Numbered from the stretch's first letter, positions 1 to 12,179 are shown. The stretch: 64,000 nt of DNA from Zygaena filipendulae (GCA_907165275.2 OU015663.1:2182501-2246500); one strand, 5' to 3'. A program made the numbers and translations. The notes: generated by a model from the letters alone, not told the origin.

Positions 1-4
1 TTTC

Positions 5-334
5 AATGGGCATGTTGACTAATTTTTTTTTTTAGTCCATCTTGTAGATTATTAAAAAATATTGGACACGTATTTTTTCTTTTTTTACGTAATCAAAAAA
101 TAACGGCGATATATTGAGTTGAAATTTCGCGTGACGTCACTATTCTGACAGTTTGTATGGCGGTTTTGCGGTTAGTGATGTCACGACCCCCTCACCCTAA
201 ACTTTAATGCGCTTTATCTCTGTATATTTTAATTTATTTGAAAAAGCAAAAAATACGTGTCTATTGTTTTTTTTTATTTTCTAACTGACGGACTAATTAA
301 GAATTTTGATTTTTAAAAGTAGTCAATCCCTATT
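5..334 (+). mobile_element. Family A MITE (copy A1)
   Basis: Begins AATGGGCATGTTGACTA and ends TAGTCAATCCCTATT, imperfect inverted ends that extend inward for ~80 bases. Carries TTACGTAA (85-92) and one intact TGACGTCA; the second has decayed to TGATGTCA. Confidence 0.85.
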
Positions 335-1354
335 GTCATTGAACATTAATTTGTTTAATATTAATAATAATTTAAGTAATTAATAGCTTAGACTGGCATA
401 TTGCGTTAATGTAATAATGTACCTAATAAGTGAATTTGTAACAATTTGGTCTATAAACTGTCAAATAAATAAATTAATTAATTACCAAAAATCATTTCTG
501 ACATTCGCACGTACACGGAAACAGGCACATTTTTATTTGAATAAAAAAACACAGTTAGTCCGTAAATAGTTAGTTGTCTGTAATACTTTAAAAGGCTCGC
601 GAATGCTTACCCCCTTCTTGTCTAACACTGTATACTTGTACCTAGTATAAGTATTATATTATCTGTGCTTGTGCTGTATAAATTAAATCACACAGTGCTA
701 CACTTTGAATATACAATATTTTTTAATGACTGGTTGTCGTGGCATCGTAAAGAGTTTTACTGAAATTATTTTATTGGCAATACATGATCCAATCAGAAAG
801 AGGACCTCTTCAATAACACGAGGGGTTGTTTTTGCCAACTCAACTAAACACGTGCATAAATGGAAAAGTTTATTTCATTCGAACCAACCGTTTGAGACTG
901 TTTGGTTTCTATTTTCATCTTTAAAGTCTCTCGCTGTACATATGTAGGTATATGTAATCGAATCGAGGTTTAGTCTGAGCACGGATCACACCTCTGTCAT
1001 CTTTAGATACATAAAGACCCAATGATATAAAGACCACTTTTCTAAATGTCAACTTTTATTTTTTTGTCGACCGGTCGATTTCCCACTATGACAACAAAAT
1101 CGATTTCTTGAAATGAATATTTCCCAGAATGACCACAATTTAAAATTACGATTTCTTCCCTTAATATCTACTTTTCAATGTCTACTTTTCAAGTCTCTTG
1201 GTCGGTTAGAGGATGATGGAAACTTAAATGAATTCTCATCTACAAGAGTACAATCGTACAAAGCAATTTGTCGATATTGTAACGTAAGGGATCAATGAAA
1301 AAAACGGCTAGTAATTCAAAATAATAGATAGATTGAATTTTCAATTATTTATAA

Positions 1355-1621
1355 CTAGCTGTGCCCCGCGGTTTTACATTCACGTTTTTATATAACAACT
1401 TTTTCTCCCGACATCCGATTTAAATGAAACAAAGCTCCAGGCTAGGCTTAATCTACCTGTGAAAACCTCATGAAAATCTGTTGAGTAGATGCATAGATTA
1501 TCGTAAACAGACAGAGAGACAGAAAACAATTTTAAAAACTTTTTTTTGTGGTTGATTACTCTTCTTTCATCACCCCCTGTCAATTTTTGTTAAAATGCAT
1601 CCTATACTCTTTTATTATAAT
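1355..1621 (-). mobile_element. Helitron-like element, subfamily B2
   Basis: Reads CTAGCTGTGCCCCGCGG at the left, then the B2 body (CCCGACATCCGATTTAAATG, an ACAGACAGAGAGACAG tract), ending at the TCTTTTATTATAAT side. Shares its 3' terminus with family B but not its body. Confidence 0.65.
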
Positions 1622-2415
1622 AAATAAAATAAAAAAATAAAAGAAATTTTTATTTACCAGCACACAATTACAGTAAAAGTTACAGAATAGTATGATATAA
1701 TATTTGGTGCGGCAAAAAGGAGATGGGACTCAGCGAATCCGCTGATTTTCAGCCCCCAACCTCTTACAATTATTATTATCTACTACTACTACTAGTACTA
1801 AGACAAACTAAGATGAGATTTTCGTTGTCAGGATTAGGTACACACGGTAAACATTTATTTTTTATTACATATCTTAGGAAATATAGTCCACATTTATAAC
1901 ACGCATTATAGATTTATAGTATAGATGTCGCATCGTGCTCGTGTCGTACGCATTAAAGGGTCACAAAAGGGAGCGAGTTTAGGTAGGTAGTTAAAACGCT
2001 CGTTATTTTTGTTCTGCTGTACGTGACTTGTAATGTTTCATAATTTATTCTATAATAATTTTAAAAAATCATCGAAAATGCAGCCCGAGAAAGTACCTAT
2101 GATATTATGTTTTTTTGGTTAGATAAATTTCAATGTTTTCAGTAAAAAAAAAACTTTTTTTAACGTGCCTACATAATAATATGTCTAAGAAATGAAGTCA
2201 TCGTCATATCGACTGACAGGCGTAGCGTCTACTATGAGCAAATAACGCTACAAATATTTTTTAAATCAAAGAATTTTATCTCCGGTTTCACACGTCATGT
2301 TAATTTTGGAGTTCCTTCGGGAATTCTAGGAAAAAAAATCACTTTTTGTTTGTGTGAAAAATTCGTAAAAGATCCACTGTATATTTGGTATAGGTATACC
2401 ATTTTTACATCTATG

Positions 2416-2624
2416 TCTATACTAATATTATAAAGAGGAAAGATTTTAATTTTTGTTTGTTTGTTTGTGTGTTGCGATTTAACTCAAAAACTACTGGAGC
2501 GATTTCAAAAATTCTTCACCATTAGAAAGCTACATTATCCCTGAGTAACATAGGCTATATTGTAATCCGGAATTCCCGCGGGAACTCCGAAATTATCGCG
2601 AGTGAAACCGCGCGGAACAGCTAG
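2416..2624 (+). mobile_element. Helitron-like element, family B
   Basis: Starts TCTATACTAATATTATAAAG, ends CGCGGAACAGCTAG before T. The subterminal GGAATTCCCGCGGGAAC palindrome is present. Confidence 0.65.
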
Positions 2625-2668
2625 TTATATAATATAGTGGTTTAAATAACTACCTACATACTTGACTA

Positions 2669-2869
2669 ATGACTAAAACTGACGAATTTCAAAATAAGAA
2701 TAAAATGAGTGAAGTGAAACCAACAGCTGTGACACTGAAACAGCCCCATCCCGACCCAGGCAGCGTCGCAGCTACGGGCGCGTCGCGCGTCGGTCGTCGG
2801 CGAAGCGTCCACAATAAACGTCAAACGAGCACGATCCGGATTAAGAAAAGCGAACTCTGTACAAATTAA
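2669..2869 (+). other. Isolated GC-richer reading frame, 66 codons, coding status unclear
   Basis: MTKTDEFQNKNKMSEVKPTA and a basic tail (SRVGRRRSVHNKRQTSTIRI). It matches none of the repeat families here and is richer in CpG than its surroundings, so it could be a first coding exon. There is no clear splice donor, no recognised family and nothing nearby to support it. Confidence 0.15.
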
Positions 2870-3471
2870 TTAAATCCAAGAAAGCGTCTTCGTGCAATGT
2901 TGAGATGACTGTCTCATTGGGCAAAGATGAGACACTAGAGTAGATGTGTCAAATACTTTACGGTGCATATGTTACGAGCAATTTGTAAGTACATTCGGTC
3001 CGACAAACGCTATGCTGTTTTATATACATATATTGGATGGTATTTAACCATACACCAGATAATCTCTATCTTTCTTTTTATTTTTCTATTTACAATAACT
3101 ATCTACTATTCTAAATAAGCACTGCACCAAAATATATCTGACTTTGGCGCATCGCTGACCGTTGCCGCGGCACGCTCGCTGCGCTTGCTCAGCTCGCGCA
3201 TTGTCAAATAACTCTGTTCAAATAACCTCAGAGTAATAAACACTAAGGACTGCTCCTAAATCGGAATTTGGCACTTATTTTAGTGCAGTCTTCATACGGG
3301 TGTCTACACTGCTTGCTTGTGCGTGTGCTTCATTTAGCGCGTATATAAGCTTTTTTGATGTGTAGTAAAATATTTCCTTTTTATTTAGATTACGAACACC
3401 TATATATTATATTGTACCTACAGAATTTCAATTTTTGATCACCCACCACAACGTATTTTCGCGGCTCTTTA

Positions 3472-3800
3472 AATGGGCATATGGACTAATTTTGTTTTAA
3501 GTCCGTCTTGTAGATTATTAAAAAATATTGGACACGTATTTTTTCTTTTTTTACGTAATCAAAAAATAACGGCGACATATTGAGTTGAAATTTCGCGTGA
3601 CGTCACTATTCTGACAGTTTGTATGGCGGTTTTAGCGGTTAGTGACGTCACGACCCCCTCACCCTAAACTTTAATTCGCTTTATCTCTATATATTTTAAT
3701 TTATTTGAAAAAGCAAAAAATACGTGTCTATTGTTTTTTTATTTTCTAACTGACGGACTGATTAGAATTTTGATTTTCAAAAGTAGTCCACATCCCCATT
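3472..3800 (+). mobile_element. Family A MITE (copy A2, intact)
   Basis: Full-length reference copy, from AATGGGCATATGGACTA to TAGTCCACATCCCCATT. Two TGACGTCA palindromes at 3598-3605 and 3643-3650, and a TTACGTAA near the left arm. No coding capacity. Confidence 0.88.
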
Positions 3801-4099
3801 AATTAGAGTTAATTTATGATTTATGAACTGACCACAATGTTTGTAAACTATACTGTACAAATGTGCTGCGATATACAAGCACAATGACATTAAATGATTA
3901 CTTGGACACCTCGCACCAGCCCTTTTACATGCTCTAATATGTACCTACTAAAAACAATTTACATCTGTACTTCTGTATCTGTACTTCTGTACTGATAAAT
4001 AAAATTTAAGTGTCTGTAATTCCAAATTAACAGCTTTTCACTAATGCATATGAAAGTATATATGGTAGGTACGTACTTAGTACACATAAATGTCTATCA

Positions 4100-4272
4100 C
4101 AATGTAATCTGTCTATCTGTTTGTTCCGGATAATCTCTGAAACGACTTGACCGATTTTAACGCGACTTTCACTGGCAGATAGCTGATGTTACTACTTTTT
4201 ATTTTAGAAAACAATAGTTCCTGCGGCAATTGCGAAACTCACGCGGGCGGAACCGCGGGGCACAGCAGCTAG
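4100..4272 (+). mobile_element. Helitron-like element, subfamily B3, left edge uncertain
   Basis: Ends GCGGGGCACAGCAGCTAG; the body has GCGACTTTCACTGGCAGATAG, as at 32333 and 36765. Confidence 0.55.
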
Positions 4273-4874
4273 TCAGTAATATGTTATTACTTTTACAGTC
4301 GTTGAATCTTATTGCAATAGTAATAAAGTTCAATGACTGAAAGAAGTGTTGACATATTTTTAATGGAATATCAAAATTCTAGTATTAGGACCACTGCAGG
4401 ACCAATCCTGAACTGTTAACGGCCCACGTCAAAAAAATAGGTGTTAAAAAAAGTAACAAAAACACAAAAAAAAAACCAAAGAGAAAAAGTCCAATGCAGT
4501 CACTATGGACTTTTTTTCTTTACCAATCCGTTTTTCCCGTACCGTGTTTCCGTGACCTTGTTTTGATTTATATGTAGGTACGTTAAGTAAACCTAACATA
4601 ATATCCGAAAATCCACCTCTAAATATTAGCAGGATAATTACCGAGGCTATTAGAAGAATTTTTTGTATACTTAGCCACTTTATTGCTTTGTTTTGTTTTG
4701 CCGTGCAATGTTTTTTCAACAACCCATCAAAGTTTTACCAAAAATCTTCCTCTACAGGGTGGAAATTTGAGACGGGTCAGTAAGGGCTACCTTAAAGGTT
4801 GAAGCTGTATACCGCAAACAGAGAAGCGCCTAGATAGCGACATATACCTACTGTCAAACTTCACTTATTTAATA

Positions 4875-5070
4875 CTAGCTGTTCTTCGCGGTTTCACCCT
4901 TAAGTTTAGTTTCGGAGTTCCTGCGGGAATTCCGTGACAAATAGTACCCTATGTTTTCTATACACCTGACAATGTGTGTGCACAATTTCATGATGATCGG
5001 TAGAACAGTTTGAACTTTTCTCGATTGCCTAATTCTATGCTTTTGACAGTAAAACACTAATATTATAGGT
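4875..5070 (-). mobile_element. Helitron-like element, family B, 5' end decayed
   Basis: CTAGCTGTTCTTCGCGG, then GGAGTTCCTGCGGGAATTCC and TTTCATGATGATCGGT are recognisable. Confidence 0.6.
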
Positions 5071-6087
5071 ACAGAAAACGTTCTTATCAAAACAGTGGTC
5101 TTTTTTTGTGAAAACTAATCTTTGTATAATGTATAATACCTACTTATGGCATATTATTATTTAAGTGAACCCGTTAGAGATAATATTAAGTGCCTGCTTC
5201 ACATTAACAATTCAGCAAAATAAATAAGATAATTCACTTTGGAATAGTCTGAGTCGAGGCCTTATTGAACGATAGCAAGACCGGCAAGACTTTTGAAAAC
5301 GGGCTGGCATTTTCAAATGTCTTGTTATTTTAATCTCAAAATGGAGCAAAATGGTAAATTTAAGCTATGAAAATTCTCGAGTTTTTTTTTTAGAACTCGA
5401 ATATTAGTCTAGACGAGATAAAAAAAAACATATCTAACTTTATCTCAGTAATTGGATGTATATGGCTATATTAAACTAACTGTATACAGACACGCATATT
5501 TAGAAGATAATACAAAATCTGCTGATAAACCTCTTTTTTTTTTATAATTTAGCTTTCTTAGCTACCAATAAAATTGTTTGTTTTTCATCGGTATCGGGTC
5601 ACTAAAAAGATGGCATATCTACAGTATGTTACAGAAAGGTTAATAATATTCAAATAAAAAGACATTTAAAATAATATTTGTATCGACTACTATCTAGGTT
5701 TCGCAACAAAACTATCATATCACATCATTAGCAAATTTCCCTTTTATCTATTATTATCTAAAAAATACAATTGCATTTTTCTCTTTTTTAAGAATAAATC
5801 ACACCAATATTCCTTTATTGAAATCTCGTATCTGCGCCTGCGTACAGTTCGAAAACCCCTAAGAAACTTTTTCTGCGCGATTTCTAATACAAAACAATAA
5901 AGTTGTCATTTAATAAGAGAAGCTTTTAGGTTCAACTCAAATATTACATACCTAGTTTGCAACTGTTCAAGAATTTTAAATAGCGGAAATAACTACTAAA
6001 TATAAATTTGTTACGACACTATCTTCAGTCCGGTCAACTGGGCCCTTATTTATTCACGCGCCACAAAAATTGTTATACCTTATAATA

Positions 6088-6305
6088 CTACTTTATAATA
6101 TTCAAGTTGCAAATCTGTCGCCAAGCACCTAACGGTGTGTTCCGGCAGCCCCACTTGAAAGCCAGTTCCCATCCCCATTCCAGGTCGGCAACGCACCTGC
6201 ATGCCTTCTGGTGTTGCAGATGTCTATGGGCGGTGGTAATTACTTACCATCAGGTGTACCACTTGCCCGTTTGCCCCCTATGACATAAAAAAAAAAAAAA
6301 AAAAT
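6088..6305 (+). mobile_element. Bm1-like SINE, family E (E1), 5'-truncated
   Basis: TTCAAGTTGCAAATCTGTCG to TGACATAA plus a poly(A) run. Flanked by a perfect 12-base duplication TACCTTATAATA (6076-6087 and 6306-6317), direct evidence of retrotransposition. Confidence 0.8.
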
Positions 6306-6952
6306 TACCTTATAATATTTTGGCACCTGGAGCGTTTGGGATTGTGTTTTTGGGAATAAGGGCCCTCCCTGGTGGTAGAATCGTGAGAAATATACTTCGT
6401 AAAGTGTTGCAAATAAGACCTAACATTCCAGCTCCCGAGTGCGGGCTTGCTTATTGAGCCGTCACCACTTGTCTCCTCTACGCTACCCTTATCTAGATTC
6501 TAGGACGCATTAGTGAGGACTAAATTTAGAAAATATTTTCTACTAGCTGTTACATACATTTGAAAATCACTAACGTCCAATCCAAGCTTTAAAGCGCGGC
6601 ACCCACTGACGGATTTATTTACCTACACTTAAATTAGGGAGTAAAGAGGGAAAGTTTGTGTGTTTGGAGTTAGGAGCCTTTGAAACTACTGAACCTACTC
6701 TAAAATTCCTTCACTGATAGAAAACTAAACTATCTCTAAATGACATGAGATACTTTTTAGATTGGAAGAAAGAGTTTCTGCGGGTATACCATAATATATG
6801 TAAGTACAATGACATTATAAGTATCAAAGGAGGCAGACATCGCACTAGCTTGCAGAAAGTGAGGCGTTCAAATGTGCGTTAATTAGAACCTTTTAATTTT
6901 GTCTTCTATTAGCAGCGAGAGAAGAAGCGCGTCTGTCAGATATTGACATATT

Positions 6953-7192
6953 TGGACATAGATAAGCAATAGTGTGTTAACCCACATTGGAGAAATATTG
7001 AATAAATCGTGTTTTAAAATCATTTTGTTTCAATTTTGTTTCAGCATTTTTTTATGTTTAAATGTTTTTTAATATTTAAACAATGTAATAAGGTAAACAC
7101 ATAATTAAAAAACGCTCTATAACTCTCAATAAAGCGTTTTGAATCAATAAGCTAATATTGTGGGTTAACATGTTATTGCTTATCTGCGTCCA
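6953..7192 (+). mobile_element. Family C MITE (C1)
   Basis: Ends TGGACATAGATAAGCAATAG and, inverted, TGGACGCAGATAAGCAATAA, both leading to GTTAACCCA. The interior is AT-rich with ACGCTCTATAACTCTCAATA. Somewhat diverged from the other copies. Confidence 0.82.
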
Positions 7193-8150
7193 TTTATAAA
7201 ATTCCGTGTTGTTGCTTTCTGCAAATGTATATTATGATTGTAAAAATCCGAATTTTAAAAGATTGTCTAAATTATTGACACTATGGTTAAATATGGATAG
7301 AGAATATGGTAGCGTATTTCAAGTGCAACTGTTAACAGACACCTATCTTTTTCTGTTCCATAATTTTCCATATTAGCTCTCACATTCACTGTCGTAAATA
7401 GAATAATACGCTTAAAAGTTAAGGAACAATATTTGAACGCCGCGTAGTATGAAGGTGCGTCATCCTTACTTCAATATCATTGTGATTAGTGTTAGTATTA
7501 TAACACTAACCATTGACCCATAGTTAAACGAATGCCGTTCAGAGTGTATTGGACACAGCACAGAGTACTCCATCTAAACATCTATTTATCGACGGTCGAA
7601 TTAAGTCCACTAATCTAACTTCCAAGGCAGGGCACTCTACCCGCGGGTTGTTTAGGAGGAAAGCGCAAAGGAAAAACCATCGAAAAACACCAGAATCGTG
7701 ACCCCCCCTCGGTTTTAATCGCGGCAGAGCTCGAGAGCACTCGATGTAAGAGTCGGGAGGCGAAGGGCGAGCACTTAGCGGAGCGCCTATTCAGTTTTAA
7801 TGAAGCTCGCGCACGCCCGGCGTCACACCTTCGGGCGATATTGATACGATATCGATTGGTTTAGGACAAACAACGCTTTGTTTGATCCGGCTAACTAAGC
7901 CGGATAACAGTTCGTTATCCGGAGGAGTCTTTTCCGTCTAATCACCGAGAGCTAAGAGCTAATCATAAGTCTGAGATAACCACAATCTATGTAAATGTTA
8001 ATTAGTATTAGTACTTACCTACTATAGAGTGTATAAGTCTGAGATAAACTAATGGGTTTTGGAAATATATAAGATACTGGCTAAAAATTATATCAGCGAA
8101 CGACTTTTGTTTTTTGAATGATGTTACGGAGGTCTTGATGGTGGAGCTTT

Positions 8151-8481
8151 AATGGGCATGTGGACTAATTTTTATTTTTTAGTCCGTCTTGTAGATTATT
8201 AAAAAATATTGGACACGTATTTTTTCTTTTTTTACGTAATCAAAAAATAACGGCGATATATTGAGTTGAAATTTCGCGTCACGTCACTATTCTGACAGTT
8301 TGCATGGCGGTTTTGCGGTTAGTGACGTCACGACCTCCTCATCCTAAACTTTAATGCGCTTTATCTCTGTATATTTTAATTTATTTAAAAAAGCAAAAAA
8401 TACGTGTCTATTATTTTTTTCATTTTCTAACTGACGGACTAATTAGAATTTTGATTTTCAATAGTAGTCAACATCCCTATT
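8151..8481 (+). mobile_element. Family A MITE (copy A3)
   Basis: Full length with both inverted ends. The first CRE-like palindrome is altered to TCACGTCA; the second is intact. Confidence 0.87.
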
Positions 8482-8561
8482 GCTTCGACCCTGTCGCATC
8501 TCTTTCGCTTCTTTCACACCATTAAGGTTACTACATTAATTTAGGCATACTTAAATTATTA

Positions 8562-8775
8562 CTAGCTGTGCCCTGCGGTTTCACCCGCGGCAATTTCGAA
8601 GTTCCTGCGGGAATTCCGGGATAAAAGTAACCTATGTCCTTCTCTGTACCCCTGACAATGCGCATGCAAAATTTCATCCAAATCCGTTCAGCCGTGTTAG
8701 CGTGATTGAGTAACAAACATCCAAACATCTAAACATTCAACCATCCTCACTTTCACATTTATAATATTAGTAGGA
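8562..8775 (-). mobile_element. Helitron-like element, family B, full length
   Basis: Both ends clear: CTAGCTGTGCCCTGCGG at the left and TAATATTAGTAGGA at the right (TCCTACTAATATTA on the element strand), flanked by A and T. Confidence 0.72.
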
Positions 8776-8782
8776 TTAACTA

Positions 8783-8963
8783 CTAGCTGTTCCCTGCGGT
8801 TTCACGCGGTAATTTCGGAGTTCCGCGTTAATTCTGGGATAAAAAGTTTCTGTACCCTTGGCGACGTGTATGCAAATTTTCATGATGATCGATTGAGCCG
8901 TTAAAGCGTAACAAACAAACAAATAAACAAACAAACTCACTTTCGCATTTTTAATAGTAAGGA
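8783..8963 (-). mobile_element. Helitron-like element, family B, tandem neighbour
   Basis: Second copy in the same orientation, seven bases after the previous one. It has CTAGCTGTTCCCTGCGG and TTTTTAATAGTAAGGA ends and an internal (AAAC)n run. Confidence 0.68.
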
Positions 8964-9402
8964 TTACGCATCTGTGAAATGATGAACTTTCTAGTCATTA
9001 TGTATGCTGACTTGATAGAGTTGATATTGCAAGATTTGTTGGAATTCGTACGACGCAAGTTGCTTGAGGGCAAACACTATGAACGCGGCATTCCCTCAGG
9101 GCTTCGGAATGCCAATATTATAACTAGTATTACCTAATGAGCAACACTGTACATCTAAACATTCATGAACCAAGCACTGTGTCATGATCCTGCGGGTTGC
9201 TGGATTGAGACAACGAACTTGCAAAAAACGAGCGAGCAGCCGGCTTACTCTTGTTACCCATTGCTTATCTATATCCAATTTGAGTTATTAAATTTTTTTT
9301 TGACAATCCCACTGGCAACGATGTGTGTGTGTTTTTTTTTTTATAATTCTATACATATTACAGTACAGTAACAGAGTTACTTTGGGCTTGACTATATAAT
9401 TA

Positions 9403-9590
9403 CTAGCTGTGCCCCGCGGTGTCACTCGCGTGAGTTTCGGAGTTCCCGCGGGATTCCGGGATGAAAAATAGATAGTGGCCGATTCTCAGACCTACTGAAT
9501 ATGCATAAAAAATTTCATGAGAATCGGTCAAGCCGTTTCAGAGGAGTATGGGAACGAACATTGTGACACGAGAATTTTTAGTATTATATA
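9403..9590 (-). mobile_element. Helitron-like element, subfamily B3
   Basis: CTAGCTGTGCCCCGCGG end, GGAGTTCCCGCGGGATTCC, and a TTTCATGAGAATCGGTCAAG body. Confidence 0.6.
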
Positions 9591-9774
9591 GATGTAATTT
9601 TCATTAGTATCTAATTATTAAATATTGTTATAGTCGGTATATTTAAAAAGCCCTTTAATTATCAATTTTAAATTCTAATACAGCTTACTGCGCCTTTAAA
9701 AACATCAGCTTCCACTCATGTTTCAGTAATATGTTAAATTTTTTATAAAGAAAGTATTCTAGTAACTTAATTAA

Positions 9775-10103
9775 ATAGGGATGTGGACTACTATTGAAAA
9801 TCAAAATTCTAATTAGTCCGTCAGTTAGAAAATAATAAAACAATAGACACGTATTTTTTGCTTTTTTAAATAAATTAAAATATACAGAGATAAAGCGCAT
9901 TAAAATTTAGGATGAGGAGGTCGTGACGTCACTAACCACAAAACCGCCATACAAACTGTCAGAATAGTGACGTCACGCGAAATTTCAACTCAATATATCG
10001 CTGTTATTTTTTGATTACGTAAAAAAAGAAAAAATACGTGTCCAATATTTTTTAATAATCTATAAGACGGACTAAAAAATAAAAATTAGTCAACATGCCC
10101 ATT
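9775..10103 (-). mobile_element. Family A MITE (copy A4, intact, inverted)
   Basis: Full length in reverse orientation, from AATAGGGATGTGGACTA to AGTCAACATGCCCATT. TGACGTCA at 9924-9931 and 9968-9975. Confidence 0.87.
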
Positions 10104-10292
10104 ATTAGGCAGGTAAACTGGTACATGCCTGAAAATTAAACAAGCGACCTGAAGCGTAACAAACCAACAACCTCGGATTCGCATTTATATCTAATATTAG
10201 GATTACTCTGAGCCATCAGCGAGAGCCTGAGATGTATTTATTATTCATAGTTTTTATGATTCATTACAATACTTAATTTGCATTTTATTTAA

Positions 10293-10486
10293 TCCTTACT
10301 ATTTGTAAATGCAGAGTGAGTTGGTTTTTTTGTTCGTTTATTTGTTACGCTTTCACGGCTCAGCGGCTTAACCGATCATGATGAAATTTTGTATACATGT
10401 TGCCAGAGGTGCAGAGAAGGACATAGGGTACTTTTGTCCCGGAATTTTTGCGGGAACTCTGAAATTAACGCGAGTGAAACAGCTAG
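10293..10486 (+). mobile_element. Helitron-like element, family B
   Basis: Starts TCCTTACTATTTGTAAATGC and ends AACAGCTAG. The usual CGCGG hairpin before the end is partly deleted. Confidence 0.65.
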
Positions 10487-10778
10487 TACTATTATAAATG
10501 CGAAAGTGAGTTTGTTTATTAGTTTGTCACGTTCTCGTGCCGTGAAGGCTCAACCGATCATCATGAAATTTTGCACACACGTTGTCAGGGGTACACTGAA
10601 AAACATAGGGTACTTACTTTTTGTTCCGAAACTCCGAAATTAACGCCGCACGCCGGTAAAATATGCAATTTTTCATACACGTTGTCGAGGGTACACAGAC
10701 GGACATAGAGTACTTTTATCCTGGAATTACCGCGGGAACTACGAAATTCACGCGGGTGAAACCGCGTGGAACGGCTAG
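10487..10778 (+). mobile_element. Helitron-like element, family B, internally duplicated
   Basis: Follows the previous copy directly. The ATACACGTTGTC-to-GGACATAG block occurs twice (from ~10570 and ~10675), so it is either two joined copies or an internal duplication. Ends ACGGCTAG. Confidence 0.6.
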
Positions 10779-10947
10779 TTACATAGAAATTAGGAGCAAC
10801 AACAATAACGCGACGATTAAGCTAACGTTCTAATTCTGAGATTTGCGCGGTTAAATTTATTAGCTGTCAGTTTGTGCGAGCCCTTGTTAATAGCATGCAT
10901 TTATACCGCAGCTGTGCCCGAGCCGCTTGATAAGCTATTACAGTACA

Positions 10948-11143
10948 GCGGGGTTAGCCAAGTTGATATTCTACAATCGTTAACGCATACAAAACTACAG
11001 AAGAAAACTTTGGTCGGTCAATCAAAATTCTAGTGTCACGTGACCACTTGAAAACTAGAAATTTTGATTGGCTGACCAAGTGACTCGTTACTTACGTTTT
11101 CCATGCGTCAACTATTATAGAATGTCAACTTGGCTAACCCCGC
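10948..11143. mobile_element. Family G inverted-repeat element (G1)
   Basis: GCGGGGTTAGCCAAGTTGAT at the left against ATGTCAACTTGGCTAACCCC at the right. The palindrome continues inward (CGTTAACGCAT, AATCAAAATTCTAG and complements). Confidence 0.8.
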
Positions 11144-11169
11144 AGGACCCTTATTCACTACTGAACAGA

Positions 11170-11476
11170 CTGGCTGTGCCCTGCGGTTTCACCCTCGTGA
11201 AAGGTTTTTATACAACAACTTTTTTTTCCCGACATCCGATTTCAATGAAACAAAGCCTATATGTAGCTCCAGGCTAAGATTAATCTACCTGTGAAAACCG
11301 CATGACAATCCGTTTAGTAGATTCGGATATTATCGCGAACAGACAGACAGACAGACAGAAAAGATTTTTAAAAACTCTTTTTTTGTGGTTGGTTATTCTT
11401 CATTTATCGTCCCCTGTTAATTTTTGTTAAAAATATTAAATGTACAGAATCGCGGATTCTACTCTTTTATTATAGT
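11170..11476 (-). mobile_element. Helitron-like element, subfamily B2
   Basis: Left end changed to CTGGCTGTGCCCTGCGG; B2 body with four ACAG units and right end TCTTTTATTATAGT. Confidence 0.62.
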
Positions 11477-11486
11477 ATACAACATA

Positions 11487-11935
11487 ACATGGCGCGTTAA
11501 GATAACGCGCTACAAAAATGGTCTTTCCCGTTTAATCAAAGAAGTTTCACTCCAAAAAAATTTTTTTACAACATTTCTTATGGCATACAGAATAATAATC
11601 TCTTGTATTTTGGCATCCAAGGCCCTTTTTCACTTAGAGCAACAACATTCCTTGCCCATAACGCGCGTCCCAAAAACGCAATCCCAAACTTTCTAGATTC
11701 CAAAATACTTATTAGAAATTATTATTGTGTATGCCATAAGAAACGTTGTGAATGTATTTTTTTGGAGTGATAGTTCTTTGACTACGAGGGAAAGACAATT
11801 TTTGTGGCGCGTTATGTTAAGGCGCCGCGCGTGTTAAGGCATAGTGAATAAGAGCTCAGTACGTTTAGGAATGCGTTTTTGGGACGCGCGTTATGGGCAA
11901 GACCTGTCATGTTGTTGGTCAAAGTGAATAAGGGC
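11487..11935 (-). mobile_element. Family F element (outer copy), split by another family F copy
   Basis: Parts 11487-11620 (GGCGCGTTAAGATAACGCGC to TTTTGGCATCCA) and 11856-11935 (ACGTTTAGGAATGCG to AGTGAATAAGGGCTC) form one minus-strand copy. Confidence 0.65.
11621..11855 (+). mobile_element. Family F element (inner copy)
   Basis: Inverted ends GGCCCTTTTTCACTTAG and CATAGTGAATAAGAGCT; core CATTCCTTGCCCATAACGCG and GCATACAGAAT-type motifs as in F2. Inserted into a copy of its own family. Confidence 0.68.
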
Positions 11936-11938
11936 TCT

Positions 11939-12092
11939 GCCCCCTTAGCCAAATTGACAATCTATGGTTAACGCATAGAAAACATAAGTAACGAATCGTC
12001 ATGTCACTTGGTCAGTCAATCAAAACTCTAGTCTCAACTCAGTAAAATTCGTACACATAAGTTTTCTATGCGTTAACGATTGTGCATGTAGA
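11939..12092. mobile_element. Family G element (G2), right end lost
   Basis: GCCCCCTTAGCCAAATTGAC left end and an inner palindrome to CGTTAACGATTGT, then MITE A5. Confidence 0.68.
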
Positions 12093-12093
12093 A

Positions 12094-12179
12094 TATTGGG
12101 CATGTTGACTAAATTTTTTTTAGGCTGTCTTGTAGATTAATAAAAAATATTGGACACTTATTTTTTCTTTATTTACGTC
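12094..12179 (+). mobile_element. Family A MITE fragment (A5, left arm only)
   Basis: Left inverted end and ~80 bases, breaking off at TTTACGTC. It replaces the right end of the family G element before it. Confidence 0.7.

Larger units (their letters stand above)
335..3471. other. No supported gene; repeats and AT-rich sequence
   Basis: Apart from the two Helitron-like copies and the doubtful frame at 2669, nothing is recognisable. 600-1350 and 2870-3470 are plain AT-rich DNA with short random frames. Confidence 0.6.
3801..8150. other. No supported gene; SINE, MITE and a GC-rich island
   Basis: Holds the B copies at 4100 and 4875, SINE E1 and MITE C1. 5100-6070 and 7200-7600 show nothing. 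7650-7860 is a CpG-rich, non-repetitive island (see findings). Confidence 0.55.
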
